From Guadua angustifolia (lineage: Eukaryota; Streptophyta; Magnoliopsida; Poales; Poaceae): a stretch of 64,000 bases of DNA. Each line of letters begins with the position of its first letter. The first letter of the stretch is position 1. Positions 45,897 through 58,761 of the stretch are shown here, piece by piece. Where the stretch lies: assembly GCA_036346375.1 (NCBI GenBank), contig CM070512.1, forward strand, positions 44,934,466 to 44,998,465, read 5' to 3'. The position numbers were made by a program, and so were the translations under genes. Under the pieces are notes generated by a model. That model was not told where the DNA came from and did no database searches. It worked only from the letters and a program-made list of their open reading frames with translations.

Positions 45897-46742
45897 CTAT
45901 CAGCCTCAGCCAACCTTTGGCCAACCGGTCAGCCAGCCAACCTTTTCCTTTCTCTCCCTCGACTGCCAAGCTGCTGCCATTTTCTACCATGGCAAGCAAT
46001 CTAGTCGGGAATCCCTGTCATGGCAGAGTGCGTGCAGCCAGCCACCGCGTTGCGCCAAAGCCTCGCCACCCTTCTGCCTAATCCCTTGCCACAACATGCT
46101 TTGACCCTGTTTATTCTCTACCATGGCACGATCACATCACCCTGGTACTTGAGCCAGCATGCCCATACGTCCGTTCGCCCTATGTGCCCGCACCAACACT
46201 GCCTTCTCCTCGTGCTCGACCCCGCCTACCTGTAACATCCTCAAATATAGCTATTTTTGAATTTTATATTATATTCTGAATTTTTGGGAATTTCTGGAAT
46301 TTATTTGGATTTATTTGAATTTCTGGAAATTAGTTCTTTTCTGGAAATTAATTTAATAATGAAAATTTTTAACAAAATAAAAATGGAAATATTTTATTTG
46401 AGTTCAAAATGTCCTAAAATATTTTTCAGAATTTTTCTAGAATTTTTCTGATATTTTAAGTGCCTCAAATAAATTAAATGAATATTCGGAATTGTTTTTA
46501 ATCGCAAAATCATTAAAAACTCGGATGAACAGTAACGGGCCGAGCCCATTACTGTGCACCACTCGGGAAACCCTATCGCCGCATCGTTTTTCACCGTTGG
46601 ATTCCGCGTGGACGATCGGATTGAAGCCACGTCGCTTCGTCTCCGAGGAAAGGAAACGTCGCCGCCGCCGCACGTTCGAGCTGAAACCGTCGCCATTACT
46701 CACCGCCGTGCGTCTCCGTCGCTTCCTTGGCCAGTGCGGGGG

Positions 46743-46748
46743 TATAAA
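46743..46748 (+). promoter_or_regulatory. TATA box of solo LTR-2
   Basis: tataaa in gcgggggtataaagcattc, about 510 bp into the LTR, between GC-rich sequence and a pyrimidine-rich stretch. Confidence 0.55.
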
Positions 46749-47820
46749 GCATTCTTTTTTGCACCTGTTGAGCCCTTTCACGCACACCGAGAATCACCGT
46801 AGAACACACACGTCCTCGCCGAAGTTCCATGACCTTCCACCGTGGTTTGCGCCTGTTCCGGTGACCCTCCGCCGTCGCAGTGACCGTCGCAGTAACGCCC
46901 GCGTCGAGCCGCACACGAGGAGCCCAGCCGTGTCGTCGGAGCTCCTTTGGAACGCCGTCCCGTGGGTTGTCTTCTTCCTCTCCGGTCGCTCCAACTCGTC
47001 GGGTCATCGCCGGAACGTGAAGCTTCGACAGCCATTCGATCAGCATTCAACGTCACCGATTCATCCACGTCGCCATCGAAACAGTGAGTGCTATTTTCAC
47101 CCGTAGCCGTAGATCTAGCAATGAAGGGCTAGGATAGTGCCACGTGCCCGTAGCTGGGATCGCCCGCGTGTGCTTAAAACTTAAGTTAAATGCTAGCCGT
47201 TGGATTCGTATCGGACGATTGAGATTTAGCCACGTAATCGCGTGAATAGTAAACTTCATTATCTAATGTTAGCCGTTAGATCAAGATCGTATGGTTGAAA
47301 TGCAGCCAGGTGATTGAGTTTACTGTAGTCGTTAGATCTGGCGTAAGATTTGTTAAATCTGAGCTGTAGATTTTGAATTGAACGGGCCGGATTTCACCGC
47401 GCGCCGAGCCAGTCTTGCATTGACGCGTGTGCGCTGAAACGAATGGCGGCTTGCCGTCAGCGTGAACGACGTCACCTGAATAACCGCCGCCGTTCGATTT
47501 AGATCCGAGGGTCACAATTGAGCCACGCGTCAACACCGCAGTAGCGGATCAAAGTGTCGGTGCGATCTTGACCTTTGATCGCATCGCACAAATCTTGACG
47601 CGTGACCGAAATGATTGAGTTGTTATTAGTTTATTCTTCGCCGTTGGATTTTGATCCGAGGGATGAGAATGCGCCACGTGTCGACTCCGCAGTAACCCAT
47701 GCCGAATCGTCGTTTAGATCTCACCGTTCATTTTCGATCCGACGGTTGAGAATAACTCAACCTCTCGGTTGATAATGCGCTGACGCGTGTCACGTACGGG
47801 TAATTGACACGTGTCCGTGC

Positions 47821-48045
47821 TGACGTCATCGGCTGACGTCATCGGTGGGGCCCACTTGTCAGTGCTGGCACGGTCGATGATGACGTCAGCAGTGACGTCA
47901 TGCTGACGCCATAAATCCGGTTTTTCGCAAATAAACATATTCGGTAGAAATACTTCGGTGCTGACGTCATAAATAGTGATGATGACGTCATAATTAATTT
48001 TAAATATATATTTTTCGGTAGAAAATCAACCCGGTGATGACGTCA
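47821..48045. promoter_or_regulatory. Cluster of seven TGACGTCA palindromes
   Basis: Perfect tgacgtca occurs at 47821, 47834, 47881, 47893, 47962, 47983 and 48038. Near-matches (ctgacgcca at 47902, ctgatgtcat at about 48059) and a G-box-like gacacgtgtc at about 47806 lie nearby. TGACGTCA is the core bound by plant bZIP factors of the TGA/CRE type. It lies inside solo LTR-2, about 1.1 kb downstream of the TATA box, so the role is uncertain. Confidence 0.75.
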
Positions 48046-50667
48046 TAATTAGTCATGCTGATGTCATAATTTCGGGATTTTCCGTATAAAAATAAATAAA
48101 GAAATTTGGTTTATTCTTTTTGAATTATTTTAAAATTTCAAATGCTTGTAACTTTTGCGTTTTAACTCCGATTTGAGTGATTCCAATTTCTAAAAATTTG
48201 TAAAATCAAGATCTATTTATTGGTGAATTTTATTGAATTTTTAGAGTTGAATTTGCTCTCTGGAAAATGTATTTATTGTGTGTACGTATATGATTTGGTA
48301 GACGTTGATTTGTCGGAGAACTTCGAGGGAGAATTTTTAGAGCAAAACCCAGCTTCAGGACAAGACCAGCAACTTTTTGAAGGCAAGTTATGCTTTGACC
48401 ATGTTGCTCCTAAATTTCGAAATGTATTTTGTTTCAAACTATGCATGCTAATTCAACTAAAAATGGTTTAAATATTTTGGGTGAATTAGCTAGTTAACCT
48501 AAATGTTATTGCCACCTTGTTAATACTATTTGTATGCCATGATTCCTTTGATAACCCTAGTTTGGTAATATTAGTTGGTTGATGATATTGTGCCAACACG
48601 GGAGGCTAGACCGTGAATAGTTGCTTAGCCATGCTTATATCGTGAATAATCATTTTGGAATACAAAGGCAATATTGACTAAAGAATAGAGAATGCTTTTT
48701 AGTAAGACGTGGAATGATGTTGGTATTAACATTGGAATGTAGAAACCTGTGTGGTTCTACATGAAAGATGAATATGAGCATGTGTTGCACTGTTAACAAC
48801 TGGGGTGGAACTGATTTAGACTGGGGCAAGTGGACCGAGGCTTCGTGCAGTGGGCTGTGTGGCAACTGTGGGGTGGGTTGAGTGTTGTGAGGGTGTGTGC
48901 CAATTTGAGAGAAGGAAGTCTTGCCTTGGTCGATTAAGGACCTTACCTTGCAAGCCTTTGACCTGAGTCTCTCGTACAACCACATGTCTGAATGGGAAGA
49001 CCTAGTTTAGTAGGATTCTGATGTCTTACCTTTGATACCTCGGGGTGGCGATTACAGGGGTAATCAGACGGGGAGCGTGCTGTGCTACTGGCTTGGTACC
49101 GATCCAACGGTGTTTGTCGGTCCTATACTTGACTCTGAGTGAGGAAGTGATAGTGAAGGCAACACGGAGAGGTTCTTAGGTGAGATGAAGTCTCAAAAGC
49201 TTTATTACGGTTAATCGCCTTTGTGGTGTGCAACTGTATCTTGTGGGTAAAGTGTACAACCTCTGCAGAGTGTTAAAACTGTTCGAATAGCCGAGTCCAC
49301 GGTACTGGACAATGCTCGGGGATTACAGTCAAGGGGTAGTGTTCTAAAAATAAAATGGGGTGGTTGGCTGTGTGCCAAAATTGTGAAATGAAGTTATCTA
49401 GGGACTGTGTGTCCAAAATATTGTGGAAAAACAATTTGAGACAAATATTCATTATATGTTTGATGCTTTCAATCTGAATAATTGATAGTTCAAAATATTG
49501 ATGCAAAAGCAAAATAACCAGTAAAGCCTATCCTTTGAATAAGCCATGCATGTAGTAAATAGATCTGCATTGTGCATGACTTGTTGAGTACGGTGTGTAC
49601 TCACCCTTGCGGACAAACCTACCAGAAGAAGAAACTACACCAGCCTACGAGGAAGAGTATGTAGAGGAGCCGGAAAACTAGGGGCAAGCCTTCGTCGGAG
49701 CGATTTGGAGAAGATGGACATCACGACTTTTTATATTCATTTCTTGAACTTTTGTTATTTGATTATTGTAAGCCTGCGTGTATAACTATTGTAAGGATGA
49801 CCATAAGGTCGTACACTCGTTTATATAAATGTTTGAAGTACTTTATTTAATATTCCGCTGTGTATGATGTGATATTATACCCTATTGGTCTGTGTGCACT
49901 AGCGCGATCCTGGACTAGTGCAGGATACACAGAGTGTTCGGAATTGCAAATTCGGGGCACGACACTACCAGTCCTTCCTCACCACACTATCGCTCTGGCA
50001 GCACCGGCATGCGCCAACTCGCACACTTGCTCGCCACGACGCTCCATCCGATCTCCCCGACTTCATGTGCACTCAAAAGCTGCCAGCCATTTTCCCCACT
50101 CCTCGGCTATTTAAGTCGTGCGTTGACCAGCATTTCTCCCTACACCTACCTCGGATCCCCTCTGCCCACGCCTTCACCTAATCACGCCGTCATTGTCGGC
50201 AATCTCTCGAGAAGCCAAGTCAAGCTCAATCTTGAGTTTCGGTGAGGCATTCTTCAATCCCCTCCATCCAGAGTACCCTTAAGTCTCCCTAAAGTCTCCC
50301 TTATGCTCAATTGCAACTCTCTTAGACCTAAGTGCCGCCACCCCTACTCACTTTCTTCTTCAAGTTCGACGATAGCTGCCCTAGCTTCTAACCATTCTTT
50401 GCTGTGGTAAGACCCCAAGGTGAATTCCCCTTAGCTCCCTGGTGCTTTGCCTCCTCCCCTCTAAGCATAAGACGCTGCCATTCTCCCCTTTGCCTAGCCA
50501 TAGCTCCCTTTATTGCTAGCTCCATCGTGGCCCATCTTTGACCGATTTTCACCACACGCAAGCCATGCCCTAGATTCCCTAAGCTATCCTCTAGCCTCTC
50601 GTGCCCTTGCTCGACCACCTCTGGCCCTCCTCCGCCATTGTTGGCCTCCCTTGCGCCAAGCTCTATT

Positions 50668-52009
50668 TGAAAGGACCGGTGATGTCGCCTAGAGGGGGGG
50701 TGAATAGGCGGATTAAAAATTTGCAACAAATTAAATTCTCCCGAGGGTCTGAGCCCGGAGTGTCCGGGGTTTTTATCCGGATACTCCGGACTATCCGGAC
50801 TATCCGGGTTATATTGTCCGGATACTCCGGACTGAGCAGCCCAAAGGAAGGATTTTAAATCTGAGAAATTTCTCAACAATCTAAATGAATACAAATACTC
50901 TAAATGAAGTCAGATACCTGAGGATTATGTGGATCTAGAGCCAAACACAAAGATAGAGTAGATCGGGGCTCCGAACGTTCCAAGAACAACAAACCCTAGA
51001 ACAAGCAAATGAAGAACAAGGAAGCCACGAATTTTTACCCGAAGTTCGGATTCTTGAAGGGAATCCTACGTCTCCGTTGAGGAGGCACAAAGCCCGGGTC
51101 CCTCTTGACCACTTTCCTCCCGGTGTTGCACAAAGCACTCGCCGGTCTTCTTCTTGCCTTTTTCCTTTTGGAGGCAAGGCTTGCCTTCACAAACTTCCGG
51201 GGCTCTCCACACCAAGTCTTAGAGGCTCCCGGTGACTCCTTGCCGTCTAGGAGCCCTTCAAACTCCAAGAGTAACAAATACGCCGCTAAATCGCCTTGGA
51301 GGATGAAACTTGTGCTCAAGAATCAAAATGCAAGCTCAAAGCACTTAAATCCCTTCCTTTCTCCCCAAAGATTCAAATCAAATCAAGGATTCAAGTGGGG
51401 GAAGGAAGCTAGGGCTTGAGAGAGTGAGAGTGAGAGAGCTTGAGTGTTAAATGCAGCAATGAATGAAGTGCCAACGGTTAGATTTGGAGTGAGGGCTTAA
51501 ATAGGCATCCCAAAATCCAACCGTTACATGTGAGCTGCGCAAACCCCGGACTATCTGGACATTTAGTCCGGAGTGTCCGGACTTAATCCCCGGATACTCC
51601 GGACTTACCGGATACTCTGAACCTTTTAACCCCGGAGTGTCCGGACTAAATGTCCGGATACTCCGGCCTGACCCACTCGGCCAGAAGTACCCTTTGATAG
51701 GAAATGCAATGTTTTGAAAAACTTTCGAGATGCAATTTTCATTCTATGAGCACAAGCATATCCTAGAAGCGATTTTCCATCGTATCCCCCTTAATAGTAC
51801 GGCTATCCTTAGACTCAATAAAATAAAAGATTTACGACTAAAGTCTTGATGCCGCCTTTTCAAATTTTAAGGATGGTGGGGATCTCCAATCGCTTTCCAA
51901 CGATGATATCTTCTCGATCACTGCATAGAATCTCACTTGCACCGTTAGTATATAGAATTGTGTTGCCATAAATCACCAAAACACTTTGAGGGGCCTAGAT
52001 GCACTTTCA
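50668..52009 (-). repeat. Solo LTR of a Sirevirus-like element (LTR-4), 1,342 bp
   Basis: It starts tgaaaggaccggtgatg and ends gatgcactttca, and is flanked by ctatt (50663-50667, 52010-52014). Near its start it has the hairpin found in the 11-kb nested element, which implies minus orientation. A TATA-like tatttaag is on the minus strand (51496-51503). Many ccggatactccgg / ccggagtgtccgg repeats occur at 50755-50835 and 51540-51665. The 94- to 104-residue ORFs inside are chance. Confidence 0.9.
50686..50710 (-). promoter_or_regulatory. Predicted U5-end hairpin, solo LTR-4
   Basis: Stem cgccta / taggcg with the 13-base loop ttcaccccccctc on the coding strand, 18 bases from the LTR end. It is retained although the rest of this LTR differs from the 3.2-kb LTRs. 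Confidence 0.65.
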
Positions 52010-53697
52010 CTATTCAGTCTCACTGACAGGTAGCCCTGGGCTCTCTCAGCCGAGCCAAAAGCATTGACCCATGGGCCCCCTTGTCAACCAGTGCAGCTAA
52101 ATTAAAAAATCTACAAAATTGAAAAGGCACCTTCTAGCTTAGAAAGTGTATTTTCTAATTTAGTTGAATTTCAGAATAATGCATATTCAAATCTCATATC
52201 TTTTGCAATTTAAATCCAAATATGAAAAAACTAGTTTTTAAATTCATATAAAATCATGTAATTTCTAAATATGCAAAAACATTTAAAACTTGACTTCGGT
52301 GCTGAATTTAAATTCAAATTTGAATAGAAACCGAGCTTATGCTCTAATTAAGAGCTTGTGGAATAAACTTCAAATTTGATGAAATAAATTTTTATGTACT
52401 GCTAAGACCATAAGCATTCTAAATCTACAAAAATGTTCAAATTTGGGCTTAGTTTCAATTGAATTCATAAATAGGTTAAATTCCTATGTATTCAAAATTC
52501 AAATACATGTATGTGTTGCAAATAAATTGCAAAAAAAGATAAACAAGTTTTTGAAATTTTATAAAATTATATACTCTTTGTTTATGCAAAGATAAATAAG
52601 TTTAACCACTATTTGTATAAGAATTCATCATGAGATGATTCTTTCCAATTTAAAAAATAAATAAACATGGCTATTGCAATTAACCACCAAAATTTGTGAA
52701 ACCCAGAACCTAAACTTGTATAACAACATGTGTTTTCTGTTCTTATAAATAAAACTTCTTATAAATAAAACTTCCATATGAAAATGACTAGTAGCTCATT
52801 TAGAAGTTGAAAATGCATAGTCTTTGCAAATGACCTTCAAAAATCATAAAACCAATTCCTAGAACCTTACAAAATCTAGAGCAACCTATTTCTGTAACTG
52901 CATTTCACATTTGTTATTATTTAACTTCTTTTTGCTTCTTATTGCTTTGCGGCGAACCACATTTAGACTCCAGCATTCCAGAATCCATGACCGTCGATTC
53001 TGACTTCACTACTAAAATCAATAAGGAAGACAAGCACTCCCTTTGTTCATGTTGATCCCATTATTTATTGAGCTTATATTGTTTTAGCAAATCTATATTT
53101 GCATGTGTTTATTTTCAGTAAACGGTGCTATATTGTGGGTGCTGGTAGGTATATCCTTAACTCATAGAATTTTCTTAATAAATATTAATATGTGAACCTT
53201 GATAACCCTAATGTAGGTTTAGACATTATAGAAATATCAAATTGGGTATAATTGAGTATATATTTATCTGCTTAGTTATGCTTTAGACTTGGGCAAACAA
53301 ACAGTCAGATATACTATTTGTTTGGAGAACAATGACTTTGAATATCATGGGAAACATGGTTCTGTTATTTTGATATAAAAATAAAAAATAAAACTATATT
53401 TTGACACGGGCGAGATATGGTAATAGTCGGATGTGCATGTGACTTGCATGTAGTGTAGGGGGAGTATTCTCACCCAGGTTAGATTAAGGATCGAACATAG
53501 TGTTGCATAATCTAAGAATGATCAGTGCAACCACAAGTGTTATTATGGAATAGCCTTAACCAAGTAAGTTACCTTGGTCTAACTTTGCACATTGAAATAC
53601 CGAAGTAGTATGGGCTTTTTGAGATGGACTACTCGAAGGGATGCCCTCACTAAGGTGTTGAGAATAACGCCTGTCGAAACAACGATGTACACCTTAT

Positions 53698-53977
53698 GGC
53701 CTATTTGGGGGAGCTGTAGCTTTTCTGAAAAGCTGTTTTTTGGCTTTCTGAACTGAAAATGGCTATAGCTTTTTTTTATAAGAGATCATTTAATAAATAG
53801 CTAATTTTTCTCTAATAAGTTGTAAAAGCAAGTCTAGCCCAGTTTTTAGCTTTTAGCTTTTGTTAGTTATATATGGCTTTTGGTTTATATCAAAAGCTGC
53901 TTAAAAGCTGAATTGTTTGGAGGGTTTACTGGATTTTTAGAAGATGAAGCTGGCTTTAAGTCTGTCCAAACATGGCC
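53698..53977. mobile_element. MITE with ggcctatttgg / ccaaacatggcc ends
   Basis: The 280-bp element is flanked by ttat on both sides (53694-53697, 53978-53981). The interior has repeated aaaagctg / agctttt words and resembles the 38282-38509 MITE in inverted orientation. It lies inside the outer long LTR. Confidence 0.7.
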
Positions 53978-54925
53978 TTATTTTGGAGGAAAGTGACAAT
54001 AGGGTGTATAACTATTGATCGTACGGTGATTGTACAAATATCTTCTACCACTATAGTAAGGGTTTTTCATCACCAAGCTGATGCAAAATTAGATCTAGGT
54101 CATGTAATGGTTATGTCATGACCTCTTGGCCACATACCAAAGTAAGCATGAAATAGTGGCAAAAGGATGTTGGCCATGTCTTGTGGGTAAGAATGTACGC
54201 CTCTATAAAGTATAAAACTTTTTGAAAAGTCGTTCCCACAGTCATGGGAGTCTTGGTGCACCGACACTAGTTAGAGTTTTGATATTTTTATAAAATGGGA
54301 TGATTTGGGGATATTGTTGAAATATTCATTTCAGATTTTATGCCATGAGTTAGCAGGACATGGTTCGAAGCTCACATTTATTGAAGACTATGAGTTATTT
54401 ACATTTATGCTATTTATACTTGTTATTTATATGCATGTCAAATTGCTCTTATAAAATTCACTTGCAATCTACTATTCAGTATTTACAATTCAATCTTACT
54501 TTAAGCAAACAAACCTAGTAGTCATCTCCTTTGACATAGCCTGTATTTAATTACATTAGTGATATACTATAAGTCTTACTAAGTACGAAAATACTCAACC
54601 TTCTATTGTTGACATTCAGTTAATGAAAATGCCACACTCCCCAATGATGAGTACTTTGCTGCAAGAAATGAGGAATATGATGATGAATTTTTCTAGAGTT
54701 TAAACCATGTCAGATGCCTGTGGGATAGTTGGGCAAGGCATACTAATAAGTATTTGTATCTTCCGCTGCTTTTGATTAAGCCTTCATAGCTTTATGTATG
54801 AATTATGACATATTAATGAAATTAAGAGCTTGTATATGGATGTAGTAACAATATTGTAAATATGCGTATTAGCTATTGATTATAGGACTAGTACAGTATA
54901 CACATGGGACCATCTCGGTATTTCA

Positions 54926-55992
54926 TGCCAGAAGGGAGGGTCCCCACAAGGCGACACGTGTTCGATAGCGCCTGCTCGGGCACTCCCACGCTTGCGCCTA
55001 TTGCCACACACCTCAAGTGCAGCAGGGGACAAGAGCCAATGTCGTGGCTAGGCAGCGCAGAAGCTCTTACTCACGAGCGCACGAGTTGCTACTGTGCCGG
55101 CGTGCTTCCACACTCGTCGGGTATGGTAGGGGCTTCCGTGCTTCCTAAACACGTTAGGGGGTGGGGAAGGGGCCAAATTTGCAACTGTGTGTACGAGTGA
55201 GCTAGATTTGCAAATAAATAAGGTTCACGAAGCTAGATAATTGATGAATTTGTGAGTTTCTCATGACTACCCGGCCCAACTCCGTTTCTGCCACATGGTG
55301 CTGGCCCCTTCACCGCACAGACAAATGTATCCCTCCTCCCTCCATGGTGCAAGATTCTCATTTCTTACAAAAACATAGAAAAAAATAAAAAAAATTAAAA
55401 TATTAAAAGAAGAAAAAACTCAACTAGAGTCAAAGCGCCCTTAAACACCAAACTCAACTATTAGAAAAAAAAAGTCGAAGATATTATTTAAAAAACCTTA
55501 AGCTTTACTGTGTTTGTTGTAGCATGCAAATCTAGGTGGTTCAGAGTTAGGGGAACCAGGCAACTAGAGTCAAAGCGGCCTGACCCTGTTAACTATGGCC
55601 CACACTAGCACCTGCAGCTGCCTCCTACTGGCCGGTTTTCATGCCACGTGTTAAATGGCCCAAAGGCAAAATATTCGCTTATTTGGCTCCCTCTTTCCTT
55701 TTGAAAAATAGCTCCCTCATAACAAAATTTTCAAAACTAACCCCCTCTGCACTACAGTACAATGCAAAGTGCCTTCCACGGTACTGTAAGAGGGAAGGTA
55801 ATACAATACTATGGTACTATAGTGTGAAACCTCGATTTTCAGCTGTTCTGTAGCGCAGAAGGAACAGGTGTCGCTCTCTGGTCATTCCAAGATGGAAAAG
55901 ACACTATTTTTGTAATTTTTCAAAATAAAGCTATTTTTTTAAAAAAAAGAAATAAAACGAGGGGCCAAATATGTCAAGGTTCCCCACAGGCA
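54926..55992. other. Unassigned sequence
   Basis: A GC-rich stretch (54940-55190) with a 98-residue open frame has no recognisable motif. The phrase aactagagtcaaagcg occurs twice (55423 and 55564). A palindromic region tatggtactatagt is near 55810. No gene could be supported. Confidence 0.4.
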
Positions 55993-58618
55993 GGGTTAGA
56001 ATTTTCGTTTGATGGAAAAATTCGGAACCAGGAGAAATTTCAGAATTTTTGCTGGAGGAGATTCAAAAATCAAATTTCAAAATTCGAATCCGGTTTGATT
56101 TCCACCGAAATTTTTGAAATTTCGCCGAAAATACCCGAAATTTTGGTCAAAATGAACTGACTGAAAATTGGTTCAAACGATGTCAAAAAAATTTTAAATG
56201 TTTTTTGTAGGTTCCTCACACATTAGAGATGTTCTCATAAAATTTTCAAGTGATTATCAGTTCTTTGGATTTTTAAAAAATTCAAACATTGGTACTATCC
56301 CGATTAAACGTTGATCGGCAAGTTTGAACCGGATGAAAAATAGTACAAAGGACGTTATAACATTTTGAAATTTTTTATGGAGATTACTAACATATTTATA
56401 ATTTTTTTATAAAAATTTCATATGATTATCAAATGTGAGGAATTTATAAAAATTCAAACATTGGTACTGTCTTGGTAAAGCGCTGAGCGGCAAGTTTCAT
56501 CTGAATGAAAATTAGAACAAACGAGCTTGTAAAATTTTGAAAATTTTTATGGATGGTACTGACACATCAATAATATTCTCATAAAATTTTCATATGATGA
56601 TCAAGTGTAATGAATTTTAAAAAATGCAAACAGTGCTACTATCCTGTTAAAAGACCGATGATCAAGACATAGATTTAATTTAGCAATAAAAAAGGTTTAA
56701 ATTTTTTAAAAATTTTACATAAGGGTGGAAAGGAAATGGTTAATATCTCATAAAATTTGGAATCATGGTCATGCTCCAGCGAATTTATAAAATTCATAAA
56801 AGGCACAGCGCCATTTATGTTCTTTCTCTGTTTGATTTTTGAAATATAATACAACAAATTAATTAAGTTCAGTGCTTACTGCATTCATAGATTTTATTGA
56901 GCAAACCAAGAAAGTTGAAATTTTTTGAAACTTTTATAGAATGGTACTGAGGAAATTCTTAATCTGTCATACAAATTTTAGATGATAATCACACTCGAGA
57001 AAATTTAGAAAAATCTAACAAGTTTACTGTCCCAATTATGTCCATTCTGTTTTTGATTTTTTAAAGATAACAAATGATGTTAAATTATTTTGAAATTTTT
57101 TTTGTATGATTCTAAAGTTATAACGATGGTACCATAAATTTTTTAGATCATTATCAAGCCTGAAAAATTTTTTGAAAATCTGACAGTGTTTCTGCCCAAA
57201 TCATAAAAAATCTTAAAAAATTAGTTTTTCATCATATTTTCGTGTAAGATCACTTTATTAGGTGTTATTGGACTAATTCCGGTGATATCCGGCCCAAACA
57301 AGTCAAAAACTAATTCAATGCTCTGTGATTTGTGAAACTTCCGAAAGAATGAATTCCTGTGCTTAGTGATTTGTAACATCCTGAAAATTAAAATAAAGTA
57401 AGAAATTAAAATTCAGAATTAAATTATAATTGTTGTTGCCTTTTCTGCATTTTCTGAATTGTTTGCATTTTTCTTGATTTTTGCTTCATTGGAAAAGTGT
57501 AATCAAGAAATAAAAGAATAACAAAAATGAAATCTAAAGCAAATAAAATTCCGAAATCATGGATAATCTTGAGAATGACCTAGAATCCCAATTTTAAATG
57601 ATAAAATGTCATATCCAACATTTATCCATAAAATCCAAACTCATTTATTGCACCAAGACTAGAAACAGTAGCATTGTCAGAATTAAATGAAAATAATGAT
57701 GACTTATCTCTAGCTAAAAATTTTATATTATCTTCTTAAGCCATTAATTCACCTAAAGTAAAACTTTTAGAAATTAATAAATTATTTTAGAATATTTAAA
57801 AATTAAAAATAGAGAGAATTGAAAATTAGTACTCAATGTCGAATTTTTATAAATTCTCGAACAATATTTGGAGCTAAAAATTTTACATAAGTATCCTTAG
57901 CTCAAATAAACTTGAAAAACAAATTTTCAAAAAGTTTACAAAATATTTGAATTTCTGATAAATCAAAATCCGAAATCGAAAACTGCATGCGTAGCAGTAT
58001 TGTCGATAAGTTCAAGCTTCTTGCATTCATAGATTTTATTGAGCAAACAAAGAAAGTTGAATTTTTTTGAAAATTTTATAGCATGGTACTGAGTAAATTC
58101 TTAATCTGTCATAAAATGTTTAGATGATGATCATACTCGAGAAAATTTAGAAAAATCTAACAACTTTACTGTCCCAATTATGTCCATTCTGTTTTTGATT
58201 TTTTGAGATAACAAATGATGTTAAATTATTTTTAATTTTTTGTGTATGATCCCAAACTACTAAGGATGGTACCATAAATTTTTCATATCATTATCAACCT
58301 TTTAAATTTTTAAAAATCGGTGACAAGAGCCCAAATTTTAAAAATCTAAAAATTAGTTTTTAAATCAAATTTTCATGGAAGATCACTTTCTAGTAGGTTA
58401 TTGGACCAAATCCGCCAAATTCGGTACTCAAAATTCAAAATCCGGACTCCAAACCCGAAATTTCGTGAAATTTATCGAAATTTTCGAAATTACTGTAGCA
58501 TTTTCAATTTTTTTTGAATTTTTGAATTTGGCCGGCTTCTACAATCTCGGGGGGGGGGGTCCAAAATCCAAATTTTCACCGAAATTTCGGTGAAATTCGT
58601 CGAAAATTTGAACCTTAC
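55993..58618. mobile_element. MULE-like AT-rich element, copy B, 2.6 kb with internal duplication
   Basis: A perfect 9-bp duplication ccacaggca (55984-55992, 58619-58627) flanks inverted ends gggttagaattttcg / cgaaaatttgaacctt. This fits Mutator-type insertion. The segment 56870-57300 is repeated at about 58015-58400, and 700 bp of unrelated AT-rich sequence lies between the two. No transposase was seen. Confidence 0.72.
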
Positions 58619-58761
58619 CCACAGGCAACTACCAGCCCACGACAGCATAGGCTTGATGACATCACCATTCACCGGCCCGCCCCTAGCTACACAACGCGGA
58701 GTACAGCCAATCTGCATGAAGTACACAAAATCAATCTAGACAGCAGACATTCAGTAGTAGC

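Larger units (their letters stand above)
46231..49964 (+). repeat. Solo LTR (LTR-2), 3,734 bp
   Basis: It starts tgtaacatcctc and ends ggggcacgaca. A perfect 5-bp duplication ctacc (46226-46230, 49965-49969) flanks it, and no internal region is attached, so the element recombined between its LTRs. TATA box tataaa at 46743-46748. It includes a GC-rich promoter-like region (46520-47930) and a TGACGTCA cluster (47821-48045). The 204-residue ORF at 46492-47106 crosses the TATA box and is not a gene. Confidence 0.9.
45897..54925 (+). repeat. Outer long LTR (LTR-3), 5' part unresolved, hosting two solo LTRs and a MITE
   Basis: GC-rich pieces at 45897-46225, 49970-50662 and 52015-52110 and the AT-rich 52110-54925 form one LTR once the insertions at 46231-49964, 50668-52009 and 53698-53977 are removed. 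It has a TATA-like tatttaag at 50108-50115, and the end block ggactagtacagtatacaca is at 54887-54906. The terminal CA is probably at 54925. The beginning could not be found to the right of LTR-1. No gene lies within it; ORFs at 49860-50250 and 50388-50894 are by-products of its GC-rich part. Confidence 0.5.

Noticed and set aside
46492..47106. 204-residue ORF with a serine/arginine-rich product
   Set aside because: It crosses the TATA box of solo LTR-2, lies wholly inside the LTR, has no domain, and competing frames on both strands are equally long; GC-rich chance frame.
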